From: an uncultured Collinsella sp.
GTDB lineage: Bacteria > Actinomycetota > Coriobacteriia > Coriobacteriales > Coriobacteriaceae
NCBI GenBank assembly: GCA_900541665.1
Contig: UQKV01000051.1
Coordinates: 1-14,388, forward strand
DNA length: 14,388 nt
Direction: 5' to 3'
The notes below the pieces were generated by a model that had not been told where the DNA came from, searched no databases, and worked only from the letters and a program-made list of their open reading frames with translations. Shown here piece after piece: positions 1-8,500 of the stretch. Every line of letters starts with the position of its first letter. The stretch's first letter is position 1. Made by a program: the position numbers and the translations under genes.

Positions 1-95
1 ATTGCCGTTACGGGGGCGATTCCCGCGACAAGTGCCGCGGAAAGGGCGATGCCCACGGTTGCTCGTCTTGCTCTTCTTGCGAGAATGTCGTTCAT
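1..95 (-). CDS. Secreted protein, N-terminal signal peptide only (runs off window)
   Basis: Reading leftwards from an ATG at position 95, the frame stays open to the window edge for 31 codons. It encodes an N-terminus with a basic stretch (RRARR, residues 7-11), a hydrophobic core (about residues 13-27) and small residues resembling a signal-peptidase site (PVTA). A GAGGTG ribosome binding site lies five bases before the ATG. This is what a Sec signal peptide looks like; the arginines do not fit the Tat consensus (S-R-R-x-F-L-K). The mature protein lies outside the window, so its function cannot be told. It is divergently oriented from the ABC exporter operon and shares a 211-bp intergenic region that contains a palindromic site. 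Confidence 0.6.
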   Translation of the reverse strand, partial: MNDILARRARRATVGIALSAALVAGIAPVTA

Positions 96-126
96 CTCGG
101 CACCTCATTTCAAGGGTCGGCGACTA

Positions 127-157
127 ACTTGGTAGCACTAATGTAAGTATACCAAGT
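127..157. promoter_or_regulatory. Operator-like inverted repeat between divergent genes
   Basis: ACTTGGTA (127-134) and TACCAAGT (150-157) form a perfect 8-bp inverted repeat with a 15-bp spacer. On the minus strand the right half overlaps TATACT (151-146), a good -10 candidate about 50 bases before the secreted-protein ATG. A site of this size over a promoter is typical of a dimeric regulator of the TetR or MerR type. No regulator gene is visible, so the binding protein is unknown. Confidence 0.4.
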
Positions 158-232
158 GGTCGACCCGACACTGGCTGGGTGCGCGCCTCTCCGCTTCTTT
201 GGAAACCGAATCCTATTAGAAATGACGAGTTG

Positions 233-262
233 TTTACGCTTCTTTTGGGCTCACCGTACTAT
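233..262 (+). promoter_or_regulatory. Candidate promoter of the ABC exporter operon
   Basis: TTTACG (233-238), an 18-bp spacer and TACTAT (257-262) make a weak sigma70-like promoter, each hexamer matching consensus at 4 of 6 positions. An imperfect inverted repeat (ATCATGATTC at 261-270 and GAATGATGAT at 282-291, 9 of 10 complementary) lies at the -10 and the predicted start of transcription and could be an operator. This is a prediction from sequence only. Confidence 0.25.
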
Positions 263-306
263 CATGATTCGGATTGAGTGTGAATGATGATAGGGAGCGC
301 CTATAC

Positions 307-2181
307 ATGATTGAGCTGCTCAGGCGTTTTGGTGGTAAGTTTCGCCGGTATATGGTGATCGGCCCTGCGTGTAAGCTGATCGAAGTGATCTTTGACCTGC
401 TGACGCCGCTGGTGATTGCCCAGATGATCGATAAGGGTATTGGCGCACACGATGTCAACGCCGTCGTCCACTACGGTATGCTGCTTGGCGCCATGGCTGT
501 GATCGGCATCTCGTTTACGCTCGTCTGCCAAAAGATGGCGGCGCTCACCTCGCAGGGCATGGGCACCGATATCCGCGGTGCGCTCTACCAGCACATCAAC
601 AAGTTGAGCTATGCCGAACTCGACCGCTTTGGCACGCCGTCGCTTATCACCCGCATCACCAACGACGTCAACCAGGTGCAGCTCGCTGTGGCGCTGGGCG
701 TACGCATGCTCATCCGCTGGCCCTTCTTGGCGGTGGGCTCTATGTGCGCGGCCCTTGCCATCGACCTTAAGCTCGGCATGATCTTCTTGATCTGCACGCC
801 CGCTATCGGCCTGGTGTTTTGGTTTGTCATGGCGCGCTGTATCCCGTATTACAGGCAGCTGCAGGCAAAGCTCGACCGCATCGCGCTTATCTGCCGCGAG
901 GGGCTTTCGGGCGCCCGCGTTGTTCGCGCCTTTGTGCGTGAGGACCACGAGCGCGAGCGTTTTGCCCAAGCCGCCGATGACCAGGCCAATACTGCCATCG
1001 CGGTGGGCAAGCTCTCGTCGATCCTTAATCCCGTCACGTTTCTTGTGATGAACCTGGGCGTGTGCGCCATCCTGTGGGTGGGCGGCATCCAGGTCAACGT
1101 GGGCGAGCTCACGCAGGGTCAGGTCATGGCGTTTGTGAACTACATGACGCAGACGCTCACCTCCATCGTGTACGTCGCCAACCTGGTCGTGGTCTTTACC
1201 AAGGCGAGCGCCAGCGCGTCGCGTATCAACGAGGTGCTCAATTGCGTGCCGAGCATCGCTGACGAGGGCAACCAGCCGGTCGCGCTGCCTGAGCCGAGCG
1301 ACCTGACGGGTGGCGCTGTTCCGGTCCCTGCGCTGAGCTTTGACCATGCGAGCTTCTCGTTTGGCGCCGGCGCGGCAAATGCCGTCAACGATGTGACCCT
1401 GGAGCTCCCGCTGGGCAAGACGCTTGGCATTATCGGCGGTACGGGTAGCGGCAAGTCCACGCTCGTCTCGCTTATCCCGCGCCTGTACGATGCGAGCGCC
1501 GGCAGCGTGAGTGTGATGGGCGCCGACGTGCGCACCTGGCCGCTCGACCAGCTGCGCCGTGTGGTCGCGACCGTTCCACAGCGTGCGTCGCTGGTGAGCG
1601 GCACCATCCGCAGCAACCTGACCTGGCGCGACGAGGCTGCGACCGACGAGGATCTCTGGGCGGCGCTCGACATGGCGCAGGCGAGCGAGTTCGTGCGCAA
1701 CAAGCCGCAGGGGCTCGATACCCCGGTCGAGGCGGGCGGTAAGAACTTCAGCGGTGGCCAACGCCAGCGCCTGACCATCGCGCGCGCCCTGGTGGGCTCG
1801 CCTCAGATATTGATCATGGACGACTCCGCCTCGGCACTCGACTTTAAGACCGACGCGGCGCTTCGCCATGCCATCCGCGAGCGCAGCGTGCGCGGTGCCG
1901 CCGAGGGCGGGCTGCCGCTCACGACGGTCATCGTGAGCCAGCGCGTCTCGACCGTGCGCGATGCCGACATGATCTGCGTGCTCGACCACGGATCGGTTGC
2001 GGGCCTGGGCACGCATGACGAGCTGTATGCAAGCTGCCAGCTCTATCGCGAGATTTGCCAGTCGCAGCTGCGCCGCGAGGAACTCGAGGGCCAGCAGGGG
2101 AGCGCGACGCCCGCGTCCGTCCCAAGTCCCGCGCCCGCTCCGATCGCCCCCACATCCGTCTGCGCAAAGGAGGGCTGCTAA
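307..2181 (+). CDS. ABC exporter half-transporter, degenerate-site subunit (MsbA/multidrug type)
   Basis: A 624-residue type-I ABC exporter half: an N-terminal six-helix membrane domain (about residues 10-305) and a C-terminal ATPase domain (about 340-590). Numbered from ATG 307, it has Walker A GGTGSGKST (377-385), Q-loop Gln 425, signature NFSGGQ (480-485) and Walker B ILIMDD, so Asp 506 stands where the catalytic Glu is expected. The switch His is Gln 545 (VSQRVST). Both changes mark the non-hydrolysing subunit of heterodimeric exporters such as TM287/288 or BmrCD. The start is ATG 307, with GGGAG ten bases upstream; the in-frame TTG 274 and GTG 280 have no ribosome binding site. The stop codon directly abuts the start of the partner subunit, so the two are translationally coupled. 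Substrate unknown; drug or lipid export across the cytoplasmic membrane is inferred from the family. The C-terminus is a Pro/Ala/Ser-rich tail. Confidence 0.93.
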   Translation: MIELLRRFGGKFRRYMVIGPACKLIEVIFDLLTPLVIAQMIDKGIGAHDVNAVVHYGMLLGAMAVIGISFTLVCQKMAALTSQGMGTDIRGALYQHINKLSYAELDRFGTPSLITRITNDVNQVQLAVALGVRMLIRWPFLAVGSMCAALAIDLKLGMIFLICTPAIGLVFWFVMARCIPYYRQLQAKLDRIALICREGLSGARVVRAFVREDHERERFAQAADDQANTAIAVGKLSSILNPVTFLVMNLGVCAILWVGGIQVNVGELTQGQVMAFVNYMTQTLTSIVYVANLVVVFTKASASASRINEVLNCVPSIADEGNQPVALPEPSDLTGGAVPVPALSFDHASFSFGAGAANAVNDVTLELPLGKTLGIIGGTGSGKSTLVSLIPRLYDASAGSVSVMGADVRTWPLDQLRRVVATVPQRASLVSGTIRSNLTWRDEAATDEDLWAALDMAQASEFVRNKPQGLDTPVEAGGKNFSGGQRQRLTIARALVGSPQILIMDDSASALDFKTDAALRHAIRERSVRGAAEGGLPLTTVIVSQRVSTVRDADMICVLDHGSVAGLGTHDELYASCQLYREICQSQLRREELEGQQGSATPASVPSPAPAPIAPTSVCAKEGC

Positions 2182-4041
2182 ATGAATCCGTATACTTCTT
2201 CCGGTTCTGTCGCCACGATGACGGCCAACGTGTCCGGCAACGATAGCCTCAACGACCTGGGCGACGGTCCGCGCCAGCCCGGCGATCCCGAGCGCTATCC
2301 CGTGGGCGCGGTGACCCGCCGCCTGATGGATTACGTTCGTCCGCACCGCGTCTCGTTTGCCGCGTCGTTTGTGAGCGCCGCCATCTCGGTGATCTTGCAA
2401 CTCTATACGCCCATCCTCATTGGCGAGGGCATCGACCTCATCGTTGCCGCCGGGCAGGTTGACTTCGATGCGCTGCTGCCGCTCGTTACCAAACTCGCGC
2501 TCGTCGTGGTAGGTGCCGCGGCCTTCCAGTGGCTGCAGGGCTACTGCGTCAACCGCCTGTCCTACGAAACGGTGCGCGACATGCGCGTGGAGGCGAGCGA
2601 CAAGCTCAGTCGCATGCCGCTCAGCTTTATCGACAGCCATGCCCACGGCGACCTTATGAGCCGCGTGGTCAACGATGTCGACCAAGTGGGCGACGGCCTG
2701 CTGCAGGGCTTTACGCAGCTCTTTACCGGCGTCATCACCATCGTGGGCACGCTTGCGTTTATGCTCTCCATCAACCTGGCCATGACGCTCGTGGTGGTGC
2801 TCGTCACGCCGCTTTCCATTTTTGCAGCCGGTGCTATTGCCAAGCTTTCCAACAAGAGTTTTACGGCCCAGCAGCGTATTCAGGGCCAGCTCGGTGGTCA
2901 TATCGAGGAGTATGTGGGTGAGCAAAAGCTCGTGGATGCCTTCGCCTACGGCCCGCGCGCTCAGCAGCGCTTCGACGCCCTCAATGCCGAGCTCTACACC
3001 GCGGGCGAGCGCGCGCAGTTTATGGGTTCGCTCTCCAACCCCGGTACGCGTTTTATCAATAACATCATCTATGCCGTGGTCGCTGTGATCGGCTGCGTGG
3101 GCGTGATCACGGGCGTGCCCGCGGCGCTTACGGTGGGCGGCGTGCAGATCTTCCTGTCCTATGCCAACCAGTACACCAAGCCGTTCAACGAGGTCACCAA
3201 CGTCATTACGCAGATCCAGACCGCGTACGCCTCGGCGCGCCGCATGTTTGCGCTGCTCGATGCCCGCGAGCAGGAGCCCGATGCGCCAGATGCCGTGGAA
3301 CTTGCCGCACCGCAGGGCGAGGTCGCCTTTGAGCATGTGGACTTTAGCTACGTGTCCGACCGCAAGCTGCTGCAGGACATCTGCATCGAGGCTAAGCCCG
3401 GCATGCGCTTTGCCCTGGTCGGCCCCACGGGCTGCGGCAAGACGACGCTCATCAACTTGCTACTGCGTTTTTACGATATCGATGCCGGTCGCATTGCGGT
3501 CGATGGCCGTTCCTCGCGTGACTACACGCGCGCAAGCCTGTGCCGCGCCTTTGGCATGGTGCTGCAGGACACATGGCTGTTCGAGGGCACGGTGGCGGAA
3601 AACATCGCCTACGGCTGTCCTGACGCCACGCGCGAGCAGGTTATCGAAGCTGCCAAGCGCGCGCACGCGCACAAGTTTATCGTGCAGCTGCCAGGCGGCT
3701 ACGATACGGTCATCGGCGAGGACGGCGGCACGTTTAGCCAGGGTCAAAAACAGCTGCTGTGCATCGCGCGCGTCATGCTCACCGACCCGGCTATCTTGCT
3801 GCTGGACGAGGCGACCTCGAGCATCGATACCCGCACCGAGCTGCAGGTGCAGGCGGCGTTCGACGAGCTCATGGCCGGTCGCACAAGCTTTGTCGTGGCG
3901 CACCGCCTGAGCACCATCCGCAACGCCGACTGCATTCTGGTGATGCGCGACGGCCAGATTATCGAGCGCGGCACGCACGACGAGCTGCTAGCGGCAGGTG
4001 GCTTCTACGCCGAACTCTACCGCAGCCAATTCGCCCAGTGA
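2182..4041 (+). CDS. ABC exporter half-transporter, catalytic subunit (MsbA/multidrug type)
   Basis: A 619-residue type-I ABC exporter half and partner of the upstream subunit. The N-terminal extension of about 45 residues is polar, then comes a six-helix membrane domain (about 55-345) and an ATPase domain (about 378-615). Walker A is GPTGCGKTT (414-422), Q-loop Gln 462, Walker B ILLLDE with an intact catalytic Glu 543, and switch His 574 (VAHRLST). The signature is TFSQGQ (517-522), not LSGGQ. In a heterodimer this altered signature faces the Walker A of the other subunit, completing the degenerate site, while this subunit's Walker motifs pair with the canonical SGGQ of the partner. The start ATG follows the preceding TAA with no gap, and AGGAGGG (2168-2174) lies seven bases upstream. 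Substrate cannot be predicted from sequence. Confidence 0.94.
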   Translation: MNPYTSSGSVATMTANVSGNDSLNDLGDGPRQPGDPERYPVGAVTRRLMDYVRPHRVSFAASFVSAAISVILQLYTPILIGEGIDLIVAAGQVDFDALLPLVTKLALVVVGAAAFQWLQGYCVNRLSYETVRDMRVEASDKLSRMPLSFIDSHAHGDLMSRVVNDVDQVGDGLLQGFTQLFTGVITIVGTLAFMLSINLAMTLVVVLVTPLSIFAAGAIAKLSNKSFTAQQRIQGQLGGHIEEYVGEQKLVDAFAYGPRAQQRFDALNAELYTAGERAQFMGSLSNPGTRFINNIIYAVVAVIGCVGVITGVPAALTVGGVQIFLSYANQYTKPFNEVTNVITQIQTAYASARRMFALLDAREQEPDAPDAVELAAPQGEVAFEHVDFSYVSDRKLLQDICIEAKPGMRFALVGPTGCGKTTLINLLLRFYDIDAGRIAVDGRSSRDYTRASLCRAFGMVLQDTWLFEGTVAENIAYGCPDATREQVIEAAKRAHAHKFIVQLPGGYDTVIGEDGGTFSQGQKQLLCIARVMLTDPAILLLDEATSSIDTRTELQVQAAFDELMAGRTSFVVAHRLSTIRNADCILVMRDGQIIERGTHDELLAAGGFYAELYRSQFAQ

Positions 4042-4069
4042 GCAAGCCCGTGGGGCAAATTAATCAATC

Positions 4070-4132
4070 GACAGACGGTGGTTTACATCTGTCACGTTAG
4101 TACTAAGATATTCATCTAATAAATTGCATTAG
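4070..4132. promoter_or_regulatory. Cluster of inverted repeats upstream of the flavodoxin gene
   Basis: Within the 127 bases between the exporter operon and the flavodoxin gene are GACAGA/TCTGTC (4070-4075 and 4088-4093), the perfect palindrome TTAGTACTAA (4097-4106) and CTAAT/ATTAG (4116-4120 and 4128-4132). The stretch is clearly AT-richer than its surroundings and is the likely promoter and operator region of the flavodoxin gene. No confident -35/-10 pair can be assigned. Confidence 0.3.
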
Positions 4133-4168
4133 TGGCTTTAGTTTTGGGGGAAACGAGGCAACGTGACT

Positions 4169-4720
4169 ATGACGTGCTCTTTGGTGGTTAACAGCAAGAG
4201 CGGTAATACCAGGATGGTTTCGGGCGCGATCAAGCGCGCTCTGCAGGCTGCGGGCGTTGAGTTTGTCCATGCCGCGGCGTTGAGCGACGATGCGGATGCA
4301 GATCAGGTTGCTCGCGAGGCGCAGGGTGCCTGCGCTGCCGATACGGTGCTCGTTGGCTTTTGGTGCGACAAGGGCGCATGCACGCCTTCGGTCGCGGCGT
4401 TGCTCTCCGCCTTGCACGGCAAGCGCGTCTTTCTGTTTGGTACCTGCGGTTTTGGTGCTGATCAGAGCTATTACCAGCAGATTATCGATCGCGTGACCTC
4501 CAATTTGGCCGATGATGCCGAGCTAGTGGGCTGGGCAATGTGCCAGGGCAAGATGGGCCCCGCGGTCAAACAGCGCTACGAGGCCATGCTCGAACAAGAT
4601 CCCGACAACGCCCGCGCTAAGTTGCTACTCGACAACTGGGTTGCCGCAAAGGATCACCCCACCAAGGAAGATCTGGACCATATGGCGGCGGCGGCCAAGA
4701 AGGCCGTGCTGGGCGAGTAG
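4169..4720 (+). CDS. Flavodoxin-fold protein (short-chain flavodoxin family)
   Basis: A 183-residue cytoplasmic protein. Its N-terminus is a beta strand followed by NSKSGNT (about residues 6-12), the flavodoxin phosphate-binding loop for FMN. GFWCDKGACTPS (about 67-78) and FLFGTCGFG (about 90-98) fit the second and third flavin-contacting loops seen in flavodoxin-like proteins. It probably carries electrons through FMN; the partner is unknown. The C-terminal third (after about 130) is helical, with LLLDNWVAAKDHPTKEDL, and is not part of the flavodoxin core. Flavodoxin-like proteins with this look occur beside gut-bacterial reductases such as the bilirubin system, but no such reductase is encoded here. 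The start chosen is ATG 4169, giving the usual short N-terminus; GTG 4163 in the same frame lies only four bases after GAGG (4155-4158) and remains possible. Confidence 0.82.
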   Translation: MTCSLVVNSKSGNTRMVSGAIKRALQAAGVEFVHAAALSDDADADQVAREAQGACAADTVLVGFWCDKGACTPSVAALLSALHGKRVFLFGTCGFGADQSYYQQIIDRVTSNLADDAELVGWAMCQGKMGPAVKQRYEAMLEQDPDNARAKLLLDNWVAAKDHPTKEDLDHMAAAAKKAVLGE

Positions 4721-4762
4721 CTCCCATCGCTGACGGCGGTCGGTCCATCTTTCTAAATGAAA

Positions 4763-4891
4763 CGTCCTCCCGGGCGTCGGGGCACGAAGTTCCCTGCTCT
4801 ACAGTCCTGCGCAAGACGAAGGCCACATTAAGTGGCCTTCTTTGCGTGCGGAACTCGCGATGAACTTCGTGCCCCGCCGTCCGGGAGGACG
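4763..4891 (+). repeat. Structured element A: constant core in 30-bp variable inverted arms
   Basis: Left arm 4763-4792 and right arm 4862-4891 are complementary at 28 of 30 positions plus one G-T wobble. They enclose a 69-nt core (4793-4861). The core recurs at 10168-10237 in inverted orientation and differs only by one small replacement (T here, GG there). The arms are almost unrelated to those of that copy apart from the outer CGTC/GACG and inner GTTC/GAAC ends. The core folds into a further hairpin: CCTGCGCAA (4806-4814) pairs with 4842-4851 and GAAGGCCAC (4818-4826) with GTGGCCTTC (4832-4840), around an ATTAA loop. TGAAACGTC at the left border is shared with the other copy. The element begins 42 bases after the flavodoxin stop, in the sense direction, and TTCTTT follows the inner hairpin. 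No known RNA or insertion family is recognised. Confidence 0.85.
4818..4843 (+). terminator. Hairpin terminator candidate downstream of the flavodoxin gene
   Basis: A perfect 9-bp stem GAAGGCCAC/GTGGCCTTC with a 5-base loop, followed by TTT after the stem's closing TTC. It would end flavodoxin transcripts. It is the apical part of element A. The T-run is short, so efficiency is uncertain. Confidence 0.45.
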
Positions 4892-4935
4892 CCTCTTTAT
4901 TGATGGGAGGCCTGATAGGTCGATGGCTCCGTGCC

Positions 4936-5398
4936 CGGATGCGTCCAAAGTGGGACGGGCTTTCCGGATGGGCAGGCTTTCAAAAATGCGTCCCGGAATT
5001 TGCCTTTGGAATGGGACGTAGTTTCCCGTTGAGGTGCTTTGCGGAAAGTGCATCCCACTCTGGGCGGTCGAAGTGGGACACACTTTCCCAAAGGCGCTCC
5101 AACGGGAAATTGCGTCCCATTATTCGGTCAAGAAACGGGATGCATTTTCCCAATGAGAGCAAAACCGGAAAATGCATCCCACAATCAGCCCTCAAAGTGG
5201 GACGCCGTTTCCCAATGAGGCTCAAGCGGAAAATGCATCCCGGAATTTGCGCTCAAAGTGGGATGCGGTTTCCGGTTGAGGGTCTAAGGGGAAAATGCGT
5301 CCCAGAATCGACGCTTGAAATGGGATGCAGTTTCCCGATGAGGCACTCGACGGAAAATACATCCCAGAAATGGCCTTTGAGCTGGGATAAGATTTCCG
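4936..5398 (+). repeat. Array 1: about 7.5 tandem units of 61-62 bp built from alternating inverted motifs
   Basis: Each unit has a forward motif (consensus GGGAYGCRNTTTCCC), a spacer of about 14 bp (consensus AATGAGNCTCAAC), the inverted motif (GGAAAATGCRTCCC) and a linker of about 18 bp (GAATNNGCGCTCAAA-like). Forward motifs begin (base before GGG) at 4951, 5012, 5074, 5136, 5198, 5259, 5321 and 5383, giving steps of 61 or 62. Units are diverged from one another, unlike a recent tandem duplication, but the motif halves and spacing are held. Each unit could form a stem-loop, or the motif halves could be protein-binding sites about three helical turns apart. The array fills the gap between element A and the surface-protein gene. 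The period is not a multiple of three, so it is not coding. Confidence 0.9.
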
Positions 5399-5414
5399 CG
5401 GCATCTCGGATTCT

Positions 5415-5492
5415 CAAAAATGAGACACGCCGTTGGCGAAAATGAGACACGTGATATCGGGCATCGGATGTATCATTTGCAAAAATGAGTCC
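5415..5492 (+). promoter_or_regulatory. Three copies of an AAAATGAGACAC-like motif upstream of the surface-protein gene
   Basis: CAAAAATGAGACACG starts at 5415, CGAAAATGAGACACG at 5437 and CAAAAATGAGTCC at 5480. The spacings of 22 and 43 bases are close to two and four helical turns, so the copies would lie on one face of the DNA. They occupy the promoter region, 30-105 bases before the start codon. A short inverted repeat TGATA/TATCA (5452-5456 and 5471-5475) sits between the second and third copies. A bound regulator is inferred; no clear -35/-10 pair was found. Confidence 0.4.
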
Positions 5493-5510
5493 ACTCCACT
5501 CGAATAAAGC

Positions 5511-5515
5511 GAGGT
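5511..5515 (+). promoter_or_regulatory. Ribosome binding site fixing the surface-protein start
   Basis: GAGGT lies five bases before ATG 5521. The upstream in-frame ATG at 5485 has no such site and lies in the third copy of the AAAATGAG motif, so 5521 is preferred. Confidence 0.65.
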
Positions 5516-5520
5516 CCCCC

Positions 5521-8500
5521 ATGTACGTTCCACACCCCCGTATCCGTAGGCTGTCGAAAATCCCGCTTGTTGGGACGGCGGCGCTTGCTGCGTTGATCGC
5601 CACGAGCGTCGCCTGCTTCACGGCCACGCCCCAGGTTGCCCAGGCGGCAGACGCGCCCGCAATCACCGATATGACCGAGCAGGATTATCAAGCCCTGGGT
5701 CTGGGCACGAGCGAGGACATTCCGGCCGATACCGTTGGCCCCTATTCCACTGATACCCCCACGACGTTTGCCACGCGCAGCGAGGTCTATATGGCAGCTA
5801 ACGGTAGCCATGGCAATCGCTACGCTCTGCGCGACAAGCTCGAGAACGTCGAGCGCGGTGACATTGGCGGCAGCAGCAAACTCACCGATGGCTATGGAAG
5901 TGTGTGGGGCGCCGCAAAGTTCTGGCAAAACGTCAACAACTTCGATACGAACAGCGATCTCTACAAGCATAGCGACTACGGTGGCGGCACCTGGTCGTAC
6001 CTAAGCAACAATGAGTCCTCAACAGTACTCGCCAACGACAACAACGGTTTCTCGGGCATTCACGCCACGAGTGTTGAGTTCTGCAGCGACGCCAGCACGG
6101 GCAAAAAGAGCCGCGTTGCCGAGCTCCGTGCCTACGGCGACAGTTCCTCCACGACGATTGACGGCAAGTCATACGCCGGAAAGGTTGAGCTGGTCCTCTA
6201 CTCGTTTAGCAACGGGCGTACGCGCACTCTCGACACACACCTGCCGGTGACGGTCAACACTAATATGATGTACGAAGGCCGTTTTAAGTACCTGGATGCC
6301 GGTTACCTGCAAGAGCACGACGCCGTCTTTGATGTCGAGGCGGGCGATGTCGATGGCGACGGCGTCGACGAGCTTTTTGTCTACGCGGGCTGCTATGTCG
6401 ACGAGAACGGCGTGCGCAAGGCTGTAGTCGACATGTATGACTTGGAGGGCGGCAACTGGAAGCAAAGCGTCGTCAAGATCGATGCCGGTAACGCCGCGGA
6501 CTACACCACGCACAACAAGGGCGGGAACGACTCCTGGACGCAGCTTCAGTCAGCTCCTGTCGTTTCGCTAGCGGCCGGCGACCTCGATCGCGATTTTTGC
6601 GATGACCTCGCCATCGTGGTCTCGGCACCCTACGGCAAGAAGAATATTGATAAGTCGACGCATTGCGAGCTGTTTTCGTGGGATGCATCCAAGGGTGCGC
6701 TCGTCCATGTCGATGCTCTGGGCGACGCGGGCGCAATCTCCCTCTCCGCGAACGGCAAGACCATGGTCGCTGCGAATGCGACGTTCGGCACGTTTGCCGC
6801 CTACGATGAAGAAGGAAAGAAGACGGGTGAAACCGTCACGGGCCTTATTCTTGCGGGCTATGACTGGCAACGCAGCGCTTTTGATTACGGCGCTTCTGAC
6901 GGCAGCAAGGGGCTGTACGGCGCGCTGTACCGCTACGCGTATTTTGACTCGGAGTCTGGCGAGTTCAAGCTTTCCGATTGCAAGGAATACAGAGACGGGC
7001 TCCTCGCCTCCTATGGGCTGATGCATGTGCCCAACAGCGCATGGAAGGATAGCGCTCAGGATAAGCGCTATCCGTGCACCTTGGCGCCTATTGCCCTTGC
7101 CACTGCCAACCTTGACGGCCTGTCCGAGCAGCTGGCGGTCGACGAGGTGCTCGTGGGCGGCGATGTGTTCCGCGACTTTGCCTGCAACACGGCACAGAGC
7201 GGGGCTCAGGGCTTGGGGTCCATGGTCGGAACCATGAGCATGAGCGGTCAGCAATACAACAGCAGCAACAAGCATGACCACAAGGGTATAGAGCAGGTGT
7301 GGATCAGCGACGTCAAGGCGGGCAGCGTCTCGGGTTCGGACCGCTATAACGAGAGCTTTATCGCCGTGGTGGGCAAGCACCGCGACGAGGACCTGCGCAA
7401 GAACGATGACTACTATTGGATGACCGCCTCGCATTTTTCGCTCGACGAGAACGGAAAGGTGCGCCGCGGCGAGGAGCAGGTGATTAGCGAGAGCAACCGT
7501 CGCGGCACTACCTACGGCACATTTATCTCGCTCGCGCTGCCCGATGTCGACAACGACAGCGTCAAGATCACGTACAAGGACCGCTACAAGGTCTATACCA
7601 ACCCGCGCGTGCTTGCCGTGCTGCAGGATGCGCCCTATGTTGAGGATCTGGAGCAGGCATACGGCTATCTGGTGTTGGGCGGCACGTCATACGGAGAGGA
7701 AAAGGGCACGGGGACATCCCAGGGCTATACCATTGGCGCCGAGTTGGGCGTTGCCGTCGAGGTGCAGACCGGTCCGCCCCTGGTCGCGATGAATGCTTCA
7801 GTCGATTTTGCCGCCGAGGGATGCTATGACTACCGGAGCGAGCGCACGGTCAGCGCAAGCGTAAGCTATGAGTCGCATGCCGGCGAGGGTGACAAGGCCG
7901 TGCTCTACACGATTCCGATGGTCTATTACGAGTATGAGATCGAAAATGAGGAAACTGGTGGCAAGGGCGTGATGGCGGCGCCCGTGTCGCTCGGCGCGCA
8001 GACCTCGGTCGTTAATGTCGAGGCCTATGACCGCATTGCCAAACAGCACAATATGACGCCGCTCAGCTACTTTTTGACCAACCGGTCGGGAGAACCCGGA
8101 ACCTATCAAACGACGCTCAACGGCGAGACTCCCGTTGGGGATTCCTTTGGCCTGGGCAAGCCTGGCGTAACGCGCGCCTACACGCACGATGGGTTTAACG
8201 GCGCCGCCGCGCAGTCGGGGGCGAGCATTGAGCAGACCATCGAAGTCGAGGAGGGCAAGGAGCAGGAGCTCGAGCTCGGCTTGACGCTGAACGGCAGCGT
8301 TGTCATGGGCGCGAAGCTCGCAAAGCACGAGTTGTTTGGCGGCCTGTGCTTTGGTGCCAACGCCGGCTTTACTACGGGTAACTCCTCGAGTGAATCGACC
8401 GAATACGGCGGCACCGTCGACAACCTGCCCGAGGCCGCGCAGGGCAAGTACGGTTTTGTGTGGCGTCTGGGCGTCAACGCGGTGGATGTCGACAAGTTCG

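Noticed and set aside
1..95. Tat signal peptide
   Set aside because: Adjacent arginines are present, but the S/T-R-R-x-F-L-K context is missing.
274..306. Longer ABC subunit starting at TTG 274
   Set aside because: There is no ribosome binding site before it, while ATG 307 has GGGAG at suitable spacing and gives the usual family N-terminus.
301..3336. 1011-codon antisense frame under the ABC exporter genes
   Set aside because: It is a codon-bias shadow in GC-rich DNA: His/Arg-rich, with no domain, overlapping two well-supported genes.
4763..4891. Classical MITE or insertion-sequence remnant
   Set aside because: The terminal inverted repeats differ between copies, no target-site duplication flanks either copy, and no transposase fragment is present. 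A different type of mobile element is not excluded.
4763..4891. Retron non-coding RNA
   Set aside because: The outer inverted repeats are reminiscent of retron a1/a2, but no reverse transcriptase is encoded in the window and the arms are longer than usual.
4936..5398. CRISPR array
   Set aside because: The repeated motif alternates in orientation, spacers are themselves similar between units, the repeat is diverged, and no cas genes are present.
4900..5445. 181-codon open frame on the plus strand across array 1
   Set aside because: The repeat period is 61-62 bp, not a multiple of three, so successive units are read in different frames. The frame is open only because the motif lacks stops, and there is no ribosome binding site.
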